Positions 21,300 through 33,115 of a stretch of DNA of 64,000 nucleotides are shown here, one piece after another; the stretch's first letter is position 1; each line of letters begins with the position of its first letter. Position numbers and translations under genes: made by a program. This stretch comes from Ziziphus jujuba. Its lineage: Eukaryota; Streptophyta; Magnoliopsida; Rosales; Rhamnaceae. The notes under the pieces are model-generated. The model worked only from the letters and a program-made list of their open reading frames with translations, ran no database searches and was not told the origin of the DNA. The stretch spans positions 21,905,001 through 21,969,000 of the forward strand of contig NC_083387.1 of the NCBI RefSeq assembly GCF_031755915.1. Reading direction: 5' to 3'.

Positions 21300-22650
21300 T
21301 CGCATTTTATTTATATTGTGATGGCATCCATTTTATACGTAATCTTTTGAAATGTTCACATATAAATTAACAGCCAATTATTTTTTTATAGGACACAAAA
21401 TATAAGTTGAGACTAGTTATGAAAATGTAGTAATGTCAAATTACAATTTAGCTATTTTTATTTACATGAAAATAAGACAATTCATATGTGAAAATGTAAA
21501 AAAAAAAAAATGCATGTATAAAATAGGTGATATTGCAAAAAAAAAATAATAATAATAATAATTATGACGTGATTTCCAAAATATAATTAAACATTTATAT
21601 GCAAAATTGGTAAAATATAGGGAGTGATAAAGTGATTTTTCTTATTTTCTATGTTAACTTTTTTTTTACATCCATAACTCAATTATTTTGTTCACTAAAC
21701 TAGTCAATCTAATATTTAGTAAAAAATAATAATAATAAATAAATAAATAGTAAATGCCTGCATTAAATTTCAAACTAATTGTAGAATATAGTTAAAGTCT
21801 AATCATTACCATGAGCAGCTTATTACAAGTTTTTCAATTTAATTCACACTCAATTTATGATGCTTGTTGATGTGTTTTGTATTTTAAAAGTAGGAAACTT
21901 TTATTTACACCTTTACAGATTTGTTATTATTTTAGTTTGATTTTAAATTTTTAAAAAATTATTATTAATAGTTTTTTAGTTTTTTTATATATATATATAT
22001 ATATTAAAATAGATTCATTTACTAATTTTCTTTTTCCTTTTTACCTATAAATTTTAATAGTTAAAGATAAAAAAAAGTTAAAAATTTATATTTTATAATT
22101 GAATAACATTAAAAGAATATAATTTTCATTAATTATTAAAATTAACTGGTAAAAATTGATAAAAACTGATAAAATAGTTTTTTTAGATAATTTTAGAAAA
22201 TTGAAAAAGATTAATGATGATTTTAAAAAGTATAGTATCTAAATGAAATAATGATAAAATTAAAAGAGTATCAACGGAGTTTTCTCTTTTAAAAATTTAT
22301 AATAAAACATATATTGCAATGCCATCCGTTTTAACATAATCTTTTGAAATTATCATTTACCAAGAAAAAAAAAAAACTTTTGAAATTTTCAAATATAAAT
22401 TAAGACTTTTATTTTATTGGACGAAAAGTATAAATTGAGACTATGAGAATGTACTCACGTTCATATTACAATTTAACTAATTTTATTAATTTACATTAAA
22501 ATAAGACAATTCATATGTGAAAATGTTCAAACGAATACGTGTGTATACAACAGGTAATATTGTAACATAACTAAAATGCCCATAAGAGATTGTTTGCACG
22601 TAATTTTTAAAGTATAAAGACATGCAAAATTGGTAAAAGATAGGGAGTGA
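21300..22650 (+). repeat. Old tandem repeat of about 1 kb upstream of the MSL gene, copy A
   Basis: The stretch 21300-21640 is repeated in diverged form at about 22305-22650. Shared strings include ATAATCTTTTGAAAT, AAAATAAGACAATTCATATG and GCAAAATTGGTAAAA followed by GATAGGGAGTGA or TATAGGGAGTGA. Copy B has the same pair (58436-58740 and 59418-59804), so the tandem repeat is older than the segmental duplication. The rest of the interval is AT-rich DNA with a TA tract near 21986-22004. Confidence 0.8.
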
Positions 22651-22809
22651 CAACAATGTGAGGAAAATCGTTTAAATCACATGGTTCTTATAAGCAAATG
22701 TTAAAGATCGGTGTTGGCATAGGTATCGACCACACCATAGCCGCTTCCCATTATTTTTGATCAGGACGTAGCGGTAGCGGAGCATCATCCCCAGCAGCAT
22801 CTAGATTCA
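22651..22809 (+). promoter_or_regulatory. Proximal upstream region/5' UTR of the MSL gene
   Basis: Only this 159-bp piece separates the duplication breakpoint from the start codon. It is less AT-rich than the duplicated DNA to its left. No TATA box could be assigned with confidence. TGACAACAATGTGAGG at 22648-22663 recurs exactly in exon 1 at 22968-22983. Confidence 0.4.
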
Positions 22810-25800
22810 ATGTCCTCCGCCGCCGTCGCCGGCCATTCCAATAACCGGCGGGAGGTTATCGTCAAAGTAGACGACGGCGATTCTTCAACCAGTAGTAGAA
22901 ACATGCAGATGCAGCAGCAGCAGTCGAAGATATGGCGGGGTTCAAGCTACGATTTCTGGAAAGAGGATGACAACAATGTGAGGGACGGTAATAAAGACGA
23001 GTTTCCTCTCGTTCAACCAGGTCAGACGTCGTCGGCCTCTGCTTCGCCGGAGGATCCGCCGTCGAAGCTTAACGGTCAGTTTTTGCATAAGCAGAAGTCG
23101 TCCGTCGACATGTCGTTGGATATGGATTTGGAGATGGCTGAGCTCCGCCACGAGCGGAATTTGCCTCCGCTCGCAGAGTCTCCGGAGAAGAGGAGCTCTT
23201 TCAGTCAGTCGAAGGAGCTCAAGGTTTCGTTCCACCCGACGACGGCGGCGACGGCTTCCAATGACGACGTCGAGATTGGTCTCAGCGAGTCGGTACGTCG
23301 CCGGACTAAGGACTCCACGGAGGAGGATAGCAGGGGTGGTAGTGGTAGAGGTAATGGTGACAATGAGGTCGTGAGGTGTACGTCAAACGCAGCGTTTGAG
23401 CGCGAGCTTTCGTTTCAGAACAAGTCCAGTTTGTTAAGGCTGAAGAGAACCAAGTCTAGACTGATCGACCCGCCGGAGGAACCCGAAAATCGATCTGGTC
23501 GGGTTCCGAAATCAGGTCAGATGTTGAAATCGGAACAGCTTAGATCCGGGAAGTTGGGTAAATGGCCTTTGGATGACGAGGACGATGACGCGTTCTGGGA
23601 AGATGATTTACCGGATGAGTACAAGAAAGCTAATCTAAGCGCATTGACACTGCTTCAATGGTTGAGTTTGATTGTGATCATTGGAGTATTCGCTTGCACT
23701 CTCTCTATACCCTTTATGAGGCGTAAGAACTTGTGGAAATTGAAGCTGTGGAAATGGGAGGTCTTGGTTTTGGTTTTGATTTGTGGGCGTTTGGTTTCCG
23801 GGTGGGGGGTCCGGATGGTAGTGTTCTTTATAGAAAGGAATTTCCTTCTGCGGAAGAGGGTTTTGTATTTTGTTTACGGGCTTAGGAAAGCTGTTCAGAA
23901 TTGCCTTTGGCTGGGTCTTGTTTTGCTGGCATGGCACTTTCTGTTTGATGGAAAAGTTGAGAGAGAGACCAAGAGTGATAAACTTAAATATGTCACCAAA
24001 GTCTTGGTGTGTTTGTTGGTGGGTACCTTTGTTTGGTTGGTGAAGACCCTGATTGTTAAAGTTCTAGCTTCTTCTTTCCATGTTAGTAAATACTTTGATC
24101 GGATTCAGGAGTCTCTTTTCAATCAGTATGTAATCGAAACCCTTTCGGGTCCGCCATTGATTGAGATAAAGAGAACAGAGAAAGAGGGTGAGAGGCTTGT
24201 GGATGAGGTTAGGAAGCTACAGAATGCTGGGGCTACTATCCCTCCTGATCTCAAGAATGCTGCTTTCCCAACAGCCAAAAGTGGAAGGGTGATTGGGAGT
24301 GGGGGTTTGCAGAGAAGTCCTAGATGGAGCAATAAATTTTCTCAACCATTGGGCAAGAAGCTAGATGATGGGATAACAATTGATCACTTGCACAAGCTGA
24401 ATCCTAAGAATGTGTCTGCTTGGAATATGAAGAGACTAATGAATATAGTTCGTCATGGTTCTCTCACTACACTGGATGAGCAGATTCAGGATTCCACCCG
24501 TGACGATGAGAAAGCAACCCAGATCAAAAGTGAAGTTGAGGCAAAGGCTGCAGCTAAAAAGATATTTCAGAATGTGGCTAGGCATGGGTCAAAGTAAGCT
24601 TCTTATTTCTTTTCAACTATAGTTGCTCTATGAATTGCCTTAAGTTAGTGAAGCTATAAAAGTTACTGTTTGCCTTGTGACTTATCTTCCTCCCATCCCA
24701 CCAATGCTATCTGTTGTGTTACGCGTCCTTGATCAATTTTTTCAGCCGAATTTTGATAGAATTTGTAACCACAAGGGACATCCCAATCCATGGATACATA
24801 TAAACGTATATACTGTATCAGCTCCATGACACACCCAAGATTGGTTATTTAGAGTGTAAGTCCTTGTGTCGTTGCCTTTAAAGCTTAGTATCACCACTGG
24901 TAATCTGCATAATCATACATGTATTAGGGCTCAACGTACTTTATACAGGGTTCTAGCTGTTCTCTTAGAATCTTTGTTCTTATACTTAGTACGTTGTGTA
25001 GCATACTAAATATGACAAACTTCAGTTTATTGATAAGCTCAAATTGACTTGATGGCGAAAGGTTCTGATCCGTATTTTGATTAAATTTTGTGTGGAATGA
25101 AATTCAATACTAGTGCATGAATTTGGTAGTTTATTTATTTCCTATATATATATATATATATTTGGTCTCTGTTTGAGTCTCAACTTTTGTAATTGTAATT
25201 AAAGATCATTGGTTAATTGAAGTGTCTGGTTAGACTAGAAGTATACACATGTATTATGCGCTGCTAGTGTGTATATTTAGTATGTAAGAAATAAAATATT
25301 CCCAGCATCCTTTCCCCATTTCCGGTGTTACCATGTTATCGTGTTCAGTGCAATCAACTGAATTTGTTAATGGTTGGAAGGTAGGAGGTGACAAAATATT
25401 ATGTACCAAACCTTCTGATCTCTATCCTCCATAGAATGAGTAAAATTTTCTTGCATGCTTACATCTCATTTTCTTTATTTGGACCCAACATGAGAATATC
25501 AATATTTTGATCTGAAAGTTTGTTTCTTATGTTTATAATATCTTTTTCGAATGATTGTCTCCCACCCAATTGAACTCTGTTTTTGGTCCTAGTCTTCTTT
25601 TTAATGTAGTAATTATTTTCGTTTGACTATTATACCAATTGAACTTTGTTAACTGTTTTCTTTGGAAGGCATATTTACCTACAAGATTTAGCACGTTTTT
25701 TGCGAGATGATGAGGCTTTGAAGACCATGAGTCTCTTTGAAGGGGCATCTGAGAGTGGAAAAATCAGCAAAACTTCCTTGAAGAACTGGGTGGTAAGAAC

Positions 25801-27467
25801 GAGGCACCAAGTGATTTTGCTCAATTTGTTTCTTAAAAAATGATCGTATGGCACAATTCATGTATTTGTCTTAGGATGTTGAAAGTTTAATAAGGTTCAA
25901 GTGGAAATTGCTTTTAAATCGCATTTATGTTAGACTTTTTCTATGTGAAGAATATAGCAACAAAGTCTCCTTTGTTCATTATTCTAAAACTTGACATCCT
26001 AATCTGGTACAAGTAGACTGCAGCTTCTGACTAGGGTTTAATATTCTTAGCCTACATGAAATGTAGGAAACAAATATGATATATATGAGGTCTGGTTGTA
26101 TCACGTTATTTGATTTAGTGTGGACAACAGTCTTGGATTTGTAAATTCTTGGAGTTTGAAGTCTAACATGCTCGGTCAATGTAATGAAGTCAAATGAGTG
26201 ACAATTTGCGTACTCAATTGGTCTAGTGTGGTGTGGTTAGGGATTTTGGATATTTTCCACCCCAACCCATCTTGCATTTTTCTTTGTTCTTCTCTCTCCC
26301 CCTCTGTTCAGTCTTCATATACTCTGGCACTCAAATTTGAAAGGAATCAATTTAGATTTAATGGATTTATCTTTATCATTTGTAAATTCTCTTTCTTCAG
26401 TAAGGTGCACACAGCCACATAAAGTTACAATTTAAGCTTTAATAAAACTGTATTTATATTTGGCAGTTACTACTTTGCTAAAGTGATGCATCTGTTCCAG
26501 GTCAATGCCTTTAGGGAGCGAAGAGCGCTTGCCTTGACGCTGAATGACACAAAAACTGCTGTCAACAAACTCCATCAAATGGTTAAACTAATAATTATTT
26601 TCCTTATAGTAGTTATATGGCTTCTCATACTGGGAATTGCCACCACCAAATTTCTAGTGTTTGTCAGTTCCCAGCTAGTCCTTGTGGCATTTATTTTTGG
26701 AAACACATGCAAGACAGTATTTGAAGCAATCGTTTTCTTATTTGTGGTTCATCCTTTTGACGTGGGAGATCGGTGTGAAATCGATGGAGTTCAGGTAATT
26801 TATCATCTTTACTTGGACTTCTGTGCTTTGCCATTCACTTTTGTGTTTGGGGTCTGATTTGTTTACCAATGACTTTCAGATGGTTGTAGAAGAAATGAAC
26901 ATCTTGACTACAGTTTTTCTAAGGTATGACAATGCGAAAATTGTATTCCCGAACAGTGTCCTTTCAACTAAACCCATCAACAACTACTACCGTAGTCCCG
27001 ACATGGGAGATGCTGTTGAATTCTGCATCCATGTGTCTACTCCCGCAGAGGAAATTGCTGCCATTAAGCACAGAATAACCAGGTATGCATGGGGCGATTC
27101 TCCATGCTTACTTCTACTTGTAAATTAGTATTGCAGGATCTGATTTCGTGAATGATTTCCGTTTGCTTGCCTTTGCAGTTATATCGAGAACAAGAAGGAG
27201 CATTGGTGTGCTCAACCGATGATTGTTATGAAGGATGTGGAAGATCTGAATAGGGTAAGAGTTGCAGTGTGGCTAAATCATCAAATGAATTTCCAAGATA
27301 TTGGAGAAAGGTGGATGAGAAGGTCCCTTTTGGTTGAAGAAATGATAAAGATTTTCCGGGAGCTTGATCTTCAATACCGTCTCTTCCCTCTTGACATTAA
27401 CATATGTTCCATGCCTCCTGTGACCTCTACACGAGTCCCCTCTAATTGGACCGCAACGACAAGCTGA
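22810..27467 (+). CDS. MSL6-like: MscS-like mechanosensitive ion channel, five exons (MSL6/8-like)
   Basis: Predicted 897-aa plasma-membrane stretch-gated channel. Exons by splice consensus: 22810-24593, 25669-25792, 26501-26794, 26880-27082, 27179-27467; all introns are GT-AG and phases join cleanly. Residues 1-270 are a polar, Ser/Asp-rich cytosolic N-terminus with SSYDFWKED near 45-53 and SRLIDPPEEP near 216-225, marks of the class II plant MSL group. Hydrophobic helices lie at about 278-300, 315-338, 362-379, 396-416 and 663-682, with the pore helix at 687-718. HPFDVGDRCEIDGV (about 719-732) is the MscS beta-domain signature, and NYYRSPDMGD follows in exon 4. The length fits MSL5/6/8 better than MSL10. 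The start chosen is the first in-frame ATG of a long open exon; a CDS free of breaks suggests function. Which MSL paralogue it is remains uncertain. Confidence 0.93.
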
Positions 27468-29930
27468 AGTAAGAAACACCAGAAGTGAAAATCTTAATTG
27501 TCTGATCTCATTGAGAAGCATATATTCATTCTCTGGGCAGTTTCGGCCTGTAGAAAGTGAAGAGCATGATTTTCTGTCCCATGTTTCTTTAGTTGAAAAT
27601 ATAGATTATGTATTATTACTGTGCTTTAAAATAACATTGGTTAGTCATTGTCCAAACCTCTCTCTTTACCTGCTGTAACTTGATCTCTGGTTCTATTTGA
27701 AAATGGGGTTTAATCACAATTTAATACGTGTAAGCAGGCCTATTAGACAAGGCGGTGAAATATAAGCCTATTGGACAAGGCAGTAACTCTAATCCTGGTA
27801 ATTTTTTTGGGTAAGGAAGTAAGTTACACTTTATTTATTTATTACGTGAATAATGGGAAAGTGATTATTACCAAATAAAAAATAAAAAATAAAAAAATAA
27901 AAAAAGAATAATGGGGAAGTGATACCATTTTTTTTTTTTTTTTTGGGTAATATGATGGGAAAGTGATGCTTGCGCATCTGTCTGCAAAGTCAAAAGTCTT
28001 TTCCTTTTTTTAAAAATAAAAAAAGTTTAGTTTGGGGGCAGAGTCCTCGTCACTTTAAAAAAGGCAATATATATATAAATTTCCTTTTCAGCTTTCATCT
28101 ATGTTTCAAGTTCTCTCCTAAATTTCACATTGTCTCTTCTCCTCCTTTTTCTTTTTTTCTTTTTTTTTTTTTAATGTTTTTGTTGTAATTTTTTTAAACA
28201 AATTTGACAGAAAATAAATTGAAATATATATATATATATATATTTTTCTCTCCGCGTTGTTGTTCAATATATGTATTTTTATCAATTGTGATTCTAAACA
28301 AGTTATAATTTAGGTTATACTGTTTATATAAGCCATTAATTTAAAATATTAAACAGTTAATTCTTCAAATTCTAACCAAAAAAAAAAAAAATTAGAAAGG
28401 AACATTTGATATTATGCAATATTTATAGGGATTTTTTAATATTAAAAAGAGAAGTTTAAAGGCCAAATTGGAACATGATTAAAAGCCCTCTCTAAAAAAC
28501 AATAACTATTTTGGGTTTTAGTAAATGTAAATAAAGGTGTGTATGCAATTTTATTTTATTTTAATTATTTATTCTTTTTGGGTTTTTAACATCAATGCTT
28601 TATGCAATTTTAATATTTTTTCCCTTATACCATATGGTACCAAATTAGTATCATTATCTCTCAGGTTTATAAATGATGCACTATTAACTCAAAGCCTTTT
28701 ACACTGTGATTTTTTAACTATATAAAGGCTCTGGACTAATATGATAAAACTTCATAAAAATTTTTCCCCATAAATTAAAATAGGAAAGTAATGAACTAGA
28801 AATTTTCTTTTTCCCCTAAATTAAAGTTTTATAATAAGAAAATCAATGTATAATTAAATGTTGTCCATTAATAATTGTTATGTCAACAAAGATTTCTTCG
28901 ATAATCATTTTCTATAGTAACAAATATCAATATATATATATATATATTTTCCCTGGTAATGAGGAAATTCTAATTTATTTATGGACAAAATGCAGGTTAG
29001 TACGTTTTATTTTCATGTTTTTTCAATTTGAGATTTGTAAAAAAAATTTTGATAGATAATACCATTTATTATCCAAACCGTTAAAACCAAATGATTTCTG
29101 TTAAAAGTTGATCACATGAATATCAAGTGACAAATAAAACAATTTTTTATTTTTATTTTTTATAATTTCATGTTTTTTCAAAGAAATTTCTATGAAAAAA
29201 TAGTTTAAAATTTAAAAATACAAAGCAAGGGAGTAAGATGGAAATAATGAAGCAAAAAGATGAGATGTCTTCAAACAGCTTAATTTATTCAATGAAATTA
29301 TTATGTAATTATGAAAGATCACGACCTATTGTGGTGAGAATGTCAATGACCAATGCAAACCTTAAAAAAAGGTTTCACCAATGTGATACCCATAAGGTAT
29401 GTTTTAGGTTTTGCCAATCTTAAAAGGGGGTTTTATAGTAATGAAGTTTAAGGTTTTACCAATCTTGTGGATAATGAATCTGATTTAGAAAATAATTTTG
29501 ATTCGATTGTGGGGAAACTGTTAAAGATAAAGAAAAGAAGTAAAATAATAAATTTTAAATTAATTGATTATTTAGTTTTGATTGAACACATTAGAATTTT
29601 GATTCTTAAATATGAAATTAGTACATCATTTTGGAAACTTAGAGTGCATTATAAAACTTGGTAAAATTCCATTTTAAATTTTTGAATGTCTCTTTGTTGT
29701 TTTCAATTCACATGTACATATTTTAAAAACAAAAAAAGTATTTTCTGTATTCTAAATTCACCTTTTTATTTTTTATTTTTTTTTGGGTTGGTTACTCCCA
29801 TAAACTCCATTTGCTAACCGGAACATAACTTTTTTTTAGTCCATTTTTATTTTTATTTTTTAATTGCCGATTTCTTAGGCTGACCAAAACAAATGTATAT
29901 ATATATATATATTATTGGGTTGCTAAAGAC
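27468..29930. other. MSL 3' UTR and AT-rich intergenic DNA
   Basis: Immediately after the stop codon lies a probable 3' UTR of a few hundred bases, with no clear poly-A signal chosen. A small imperfect tandem (GCCTATTAGACAAGGCGGT with GCCTATTGGACAAGGCAGT) lies at about 27738-27786. Long A, T and TA runs follow (for example 27875-27904, 28226-28242, 28931-28947). No gene is recognised; open frames at 29238-29664 have no recognisable family or splice context. Confidence 0.6.
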
Positions 29931-30005
29931 TTTATCATTTGAAGAAACAGGCTTCGTTGTATATCTTTAATATATTTATTGGAAAGATGATCATATCATA
30001 TTGCA

Positions 30006-30149
30006 GTGTGTGTTGCTTGGTTTCCAAGGGTCCACGGCCTGTTTTCCCAAAGCTCGCAGAGTTGCTTGAGAGATGCTGGCAACAAGATCCAGCATTACGG
30101 CCAGACTTTTGTGAAATCATAGAGATACTGAAGCAATTAGCCAAGAAGG
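30006..30149 (+). pseudogene. Orphan Raf-like Ser/Thr kinase exon
   Basis: An acceptor-like TATTGCAG ends at about 30007. From there a frame reads [11 protein letters not shown], then [20 protein letters not shown] and LKQLAKK, ending at GGTAATTT near 30149-30155, a good donor. This is the end of a protein kinase domain (subdomains X-XI, with the invariant Arg in ALRPDF) of the plant Raf-like MAPKKK type. The short stretch usual between PRP and the ELLERCW helix lacks two or three residues (PK followed directly by LAELL). No other kinase exon is visible nearby on either strand, so it looks like a captured or left-behind exon. Subfamily is not determined. Confidence 0.75.
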
Positions 30150-30193
30150 TAATTTTTTGGGTTGTTGACCATGACTGGCTCTTTAAATTATGA

Positions 30194-31400
30194 TTATTTA
30201 TTAGTTTTATATAGATTATCATTTGGTAATTGTCACTTCTTCCATAACAAGGCTTTTAATTTCATGTCATTGGAGTACTTTGTTTGGTACGTAAGTCCCA
30301 TTAGGGGATGTGAGTGATTGATTTATTGATAATGTCAAAACGGAAACAACCCTATGAAACAATATTAAAATTACAGGTATGAAATTTAGCTCTTGTCTCC
30401 CAATAAATAGATTTATAATTGGGCTATTTCAATGGGTTTAATTGAAACCGTGAGTCTAGTCTAATCAAATGGATACAGACTATTGGGTCTAGAGTTCACT
30501 TGGAGTTGTCAAGTGACCCAAACATAACGGTCCAAATAAGATTCATAACAAGCCCTTCAATATATGTTGAAAACGGTTTAGATGGACTCTCCAAAATATG
30601 ATTCCTCAATAACTTAATATCATCATGGGACTTCATCCATAAAAAATAATAATAATAAAAATAAAAATAAACATTAAAAAAAAAACTTTGGATTTAATTC
30701 TAGATCATATGGGATCAAAAGGATCCTAACCCAACAATATTATAAAAAACAAAAAAGGATTATGATTAGGTAAAGAAAATTTGATGGCCTTGGCATTATT
30801 ATTCTATTAATTTAAATAAGCTAAAATTGAATACCAATTTTGTGAAAAATATGAAATTAAACTTTATAGTTTTGAATTGTTGTCGCCCAAAAAAAAAAAA
30901 AAAAAAAGTAGTTCGGAATTGAGAGTGCGAAATATATAGTGAGGCAGATATGGTCAAATATAATGAAATGAAATAGTTATAATTAATATTATCAATAGTA
31001 AGATTGATATTTTTATACATAAAAGATAAAAATATTTTCCAAAATTATAATAGAAGATATATTGACATGAAATATTATGGATTATCACATGTCAGAAATT
31101 AAAACCAACCACTTACTAGATTTCATTATTATATTTGTATATACAATTTAATGATAGAAATGTTAAACAAAAAGCACTACTCATTTAAAAATAAAAGAAA
31201 TGATTTTGTTTTTTTTTTTTTTTAATTATAGCGATTTATTTTTTTCACTCTTTTAATTAAGAACTTTACAGAAACACCAAGACAAAAATGCTCTTAGAAG
31301 TCAGAAGAAGGATCTAGTCTACTGCTACTTCGTAACACTGAAAAAAAAAAGAGAAAAAAAAGAAATCTACTTTTTATTTCAATATTATATTAACCAAACA
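30194..31400. other. AT-rich intergenic DNA
   Basis: It holds poly-A runs at 30889-30907 and 31332-31360 and scattered AT-rich sequence. Nothing coding is recognised. Confidence 0.6.
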
Positions 31401-31416
31401 TTAGATTTAGATTGAG

Positions 31417-31640
31417 ATCTTAAAGAAATAAAACTATGGCCAACCACAATAGAATGTAGTGGATGCCCAAGCAAGGGCAAATGGAATATCAATGCCGATT
31501 CAGAAAACAACACAAAATTCAACAGTGGGACGCCTGAGCATTTTTTGTCTTCTATGATAAAAATAAATAAACAAAATAGATGGAACATATGAATCTTCAT
31601 TAGAAAGAAAGTTCTGGATCTGACTACGAAATGATTTTAT
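31417..31640 (-). repeat. Triplicated conserved block, third diverged copy
   Basis: On the plus strand, ATAGAATGTAGTGGATGCC and AGTGGGACGCCTGAGC match ATAGAATATAGTGGAAGCC and AGTGGGACGCCTGAAC of copy A (20708 on and 20783 on) with the same spacing. The minus-strand reading has RRPTVEFCVVF where copy A has RRPTFDISVCVFY, followed here by a stop. This copy lies just left of copia B, outside the main duplication alignment. Confidence 0.65.
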
Positions 31641-31924
31641 ACTAAAATCACTACCCCAACGTAATAAATAAATAAAATCCTTGAAGATGATCAGATTCAT
31701 ATACAATTATTATAAAGTGGGCTTACTTTTAAGTATGATTCCAAAAGTCTCATAAGGATAGTGAGGATCTTTAAATAGAAACACATATTGGAAAAGCCTT
31801 ATTCATTAAAGAACCAGAGTTCGAATATATATCCATACACTTAAGTAGTTAAACAAGATAAGTTTTATAACTAACAATACAATAGCTTAAGATAAGAAGA
31901 TAATAGTAAGGCAGTTAAGGCTTA

Positions 31925-33115
31925 TTATCCTTTATAACCCCTCAAGATGTGGGGTTGTGAGACAACACCAATCTTGGACCTGAGTACTATGAAGTGGAGT
32001 CGGGGAAGAGCCTTAGTAAGAGTGTTAGCAAGCTGATCTTTACTTGAGATATGAGAAACCTGAACTTGGCCAGATGAAACCATTTCCCTTACAAATTGAA
32101 AATCAGTTAACACGTGTTTGATTTTGGAGTGAAAGGCAGGCTTTGCAGAAAGATATGTAGCCTCAATATTATCACAATATACTGCTGGGACTTGAGGAAG
32201 AGGAAGATGAAGTTCATGCATCAACGAAGCAAGCCAACATACCTCAGAAGTCGTGTTGGCAACTTTTATGTACTCAGCTTCAGTAGAGGATCGGAAAATA
32301 GATTTTTGATTCTTAGAGCACCAAGGAATCGGGTTGGTGCCTAGAAAAACAAAGTAAGCCGTTGTGAAAGTTCTATCATCATAGTTACCTGCCCAATCTA
32401 CATCAGAAAATGCATGAAGCGAAAGAGAGCTTTGGCCACGAAGTTGCAAACCATAAGAGTTTGTCCCTTTCAAATACTGTAATACCCATTTAACAGAGGC
32501 CTAATGCAATTCGGATGGTTGATGCATGTACTGTGAAAGTTTATTCAAAACAAAAGCAATATCTGGCCTAGTAAAAGACAGGTATTGGAGACTCCCAACA
32601 ACTTTGCTGCACCAAATGGTATCAACAGATTTGGAACCATCATGCAAGGTTAATTTTGTTGATGATGCCAGAGGTGTGGATACCTCTTTAATATCTGCCA
32701 TACTAGTCTTTCCAAGAAGGTACAAAATATATTTTGACTAAGAAAGAAGCAAACCATTACTGGTAGGAATCACTTCAATGCCGAGAAAATAGTGCAAATT
32801 GCCTATGTCTTTGAGGGAGAATTTATGAGATATGGCTTGAATGAAGTGAGAAAGTAGTTGCGTGTTATTCCCTGTATAGAATATGTCATCAACATAAACA
32901 AGCAGGTACATGAGGGAGTGATCTTTGGGATAAACAAAAAGAGATGTATCTACCAGAGAATTTATAAAACAATACTGAAGAAGAAAATTTTTAAGTTTTG
33001 TGTACCATGCCCAGGGAGCTTGTTTAAGACCATAGATAGCCTTTCTTAGATGACCATGAGATGGCATTTCAGGGTCTACAAAACCTTGTGGTTGTGCCAT
33101 ATAAACCTCCTACTG
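31925..33115 (-). pseudogene. copia B reverse transcriptase and RNase H
   Basis: Minus strand, reading right to left. Segment 33100-32738 carries reverse transcriptase with [17 protein letters not shown] and the catalytic LLVYVDDI block. Segment 32725-32501 has the LQYLSFTRPDIAFVLNKLSQ connection region. Segment 32473-31925 is the copia RNase H, with SDVDWAGNYDDRTFTTAYFV, RSSTEAEYI and the C-terminal KDQLANTLTKALPR. Stops at about 32735 and 32503 break the frame. The catalytic-type residues visible are intact, so loss of function is due to frame breaks. Confidence 0.9.

Larger units (their letters stand above)
1..22650 (+). repeat. Segmental duplication, copy A
   Basis: This stretch aligns in the same orientation with copy B (about 31776-59804). 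Shared landmarks, in order, are copia integrase sequence (169-390 with 33845-34060), copia gag (8019-9400 with 39560-40870), the copia LTR and its flank (9490-9805 with 40895-41215), the whole gypsy element (9811-14549 with 41221-46535), and the AT-rich tract 14555-22650 with 46541-59804. Copy-specific insertions interrupt the alignment. Similarity ends sharply after GGGAGTGA at 22650 (59804 in copy B). The left end lies outside the window. Copy identity was judged by eye; no percentage was computed. Confidence 0.93.

Noticed and set aside
22942..24332. Antisense open frames across MSL exon 1 and a 97-aa antisense frame at 22942
   Set aside because: Shadows of a strongly supported sense exon with clear channel motifs.
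29238..29664. Two adjacent open frames as a small gene
   Set aside because: AT-rich, no recognisable family, no splice or start context, not repeated elsewhere in the window.
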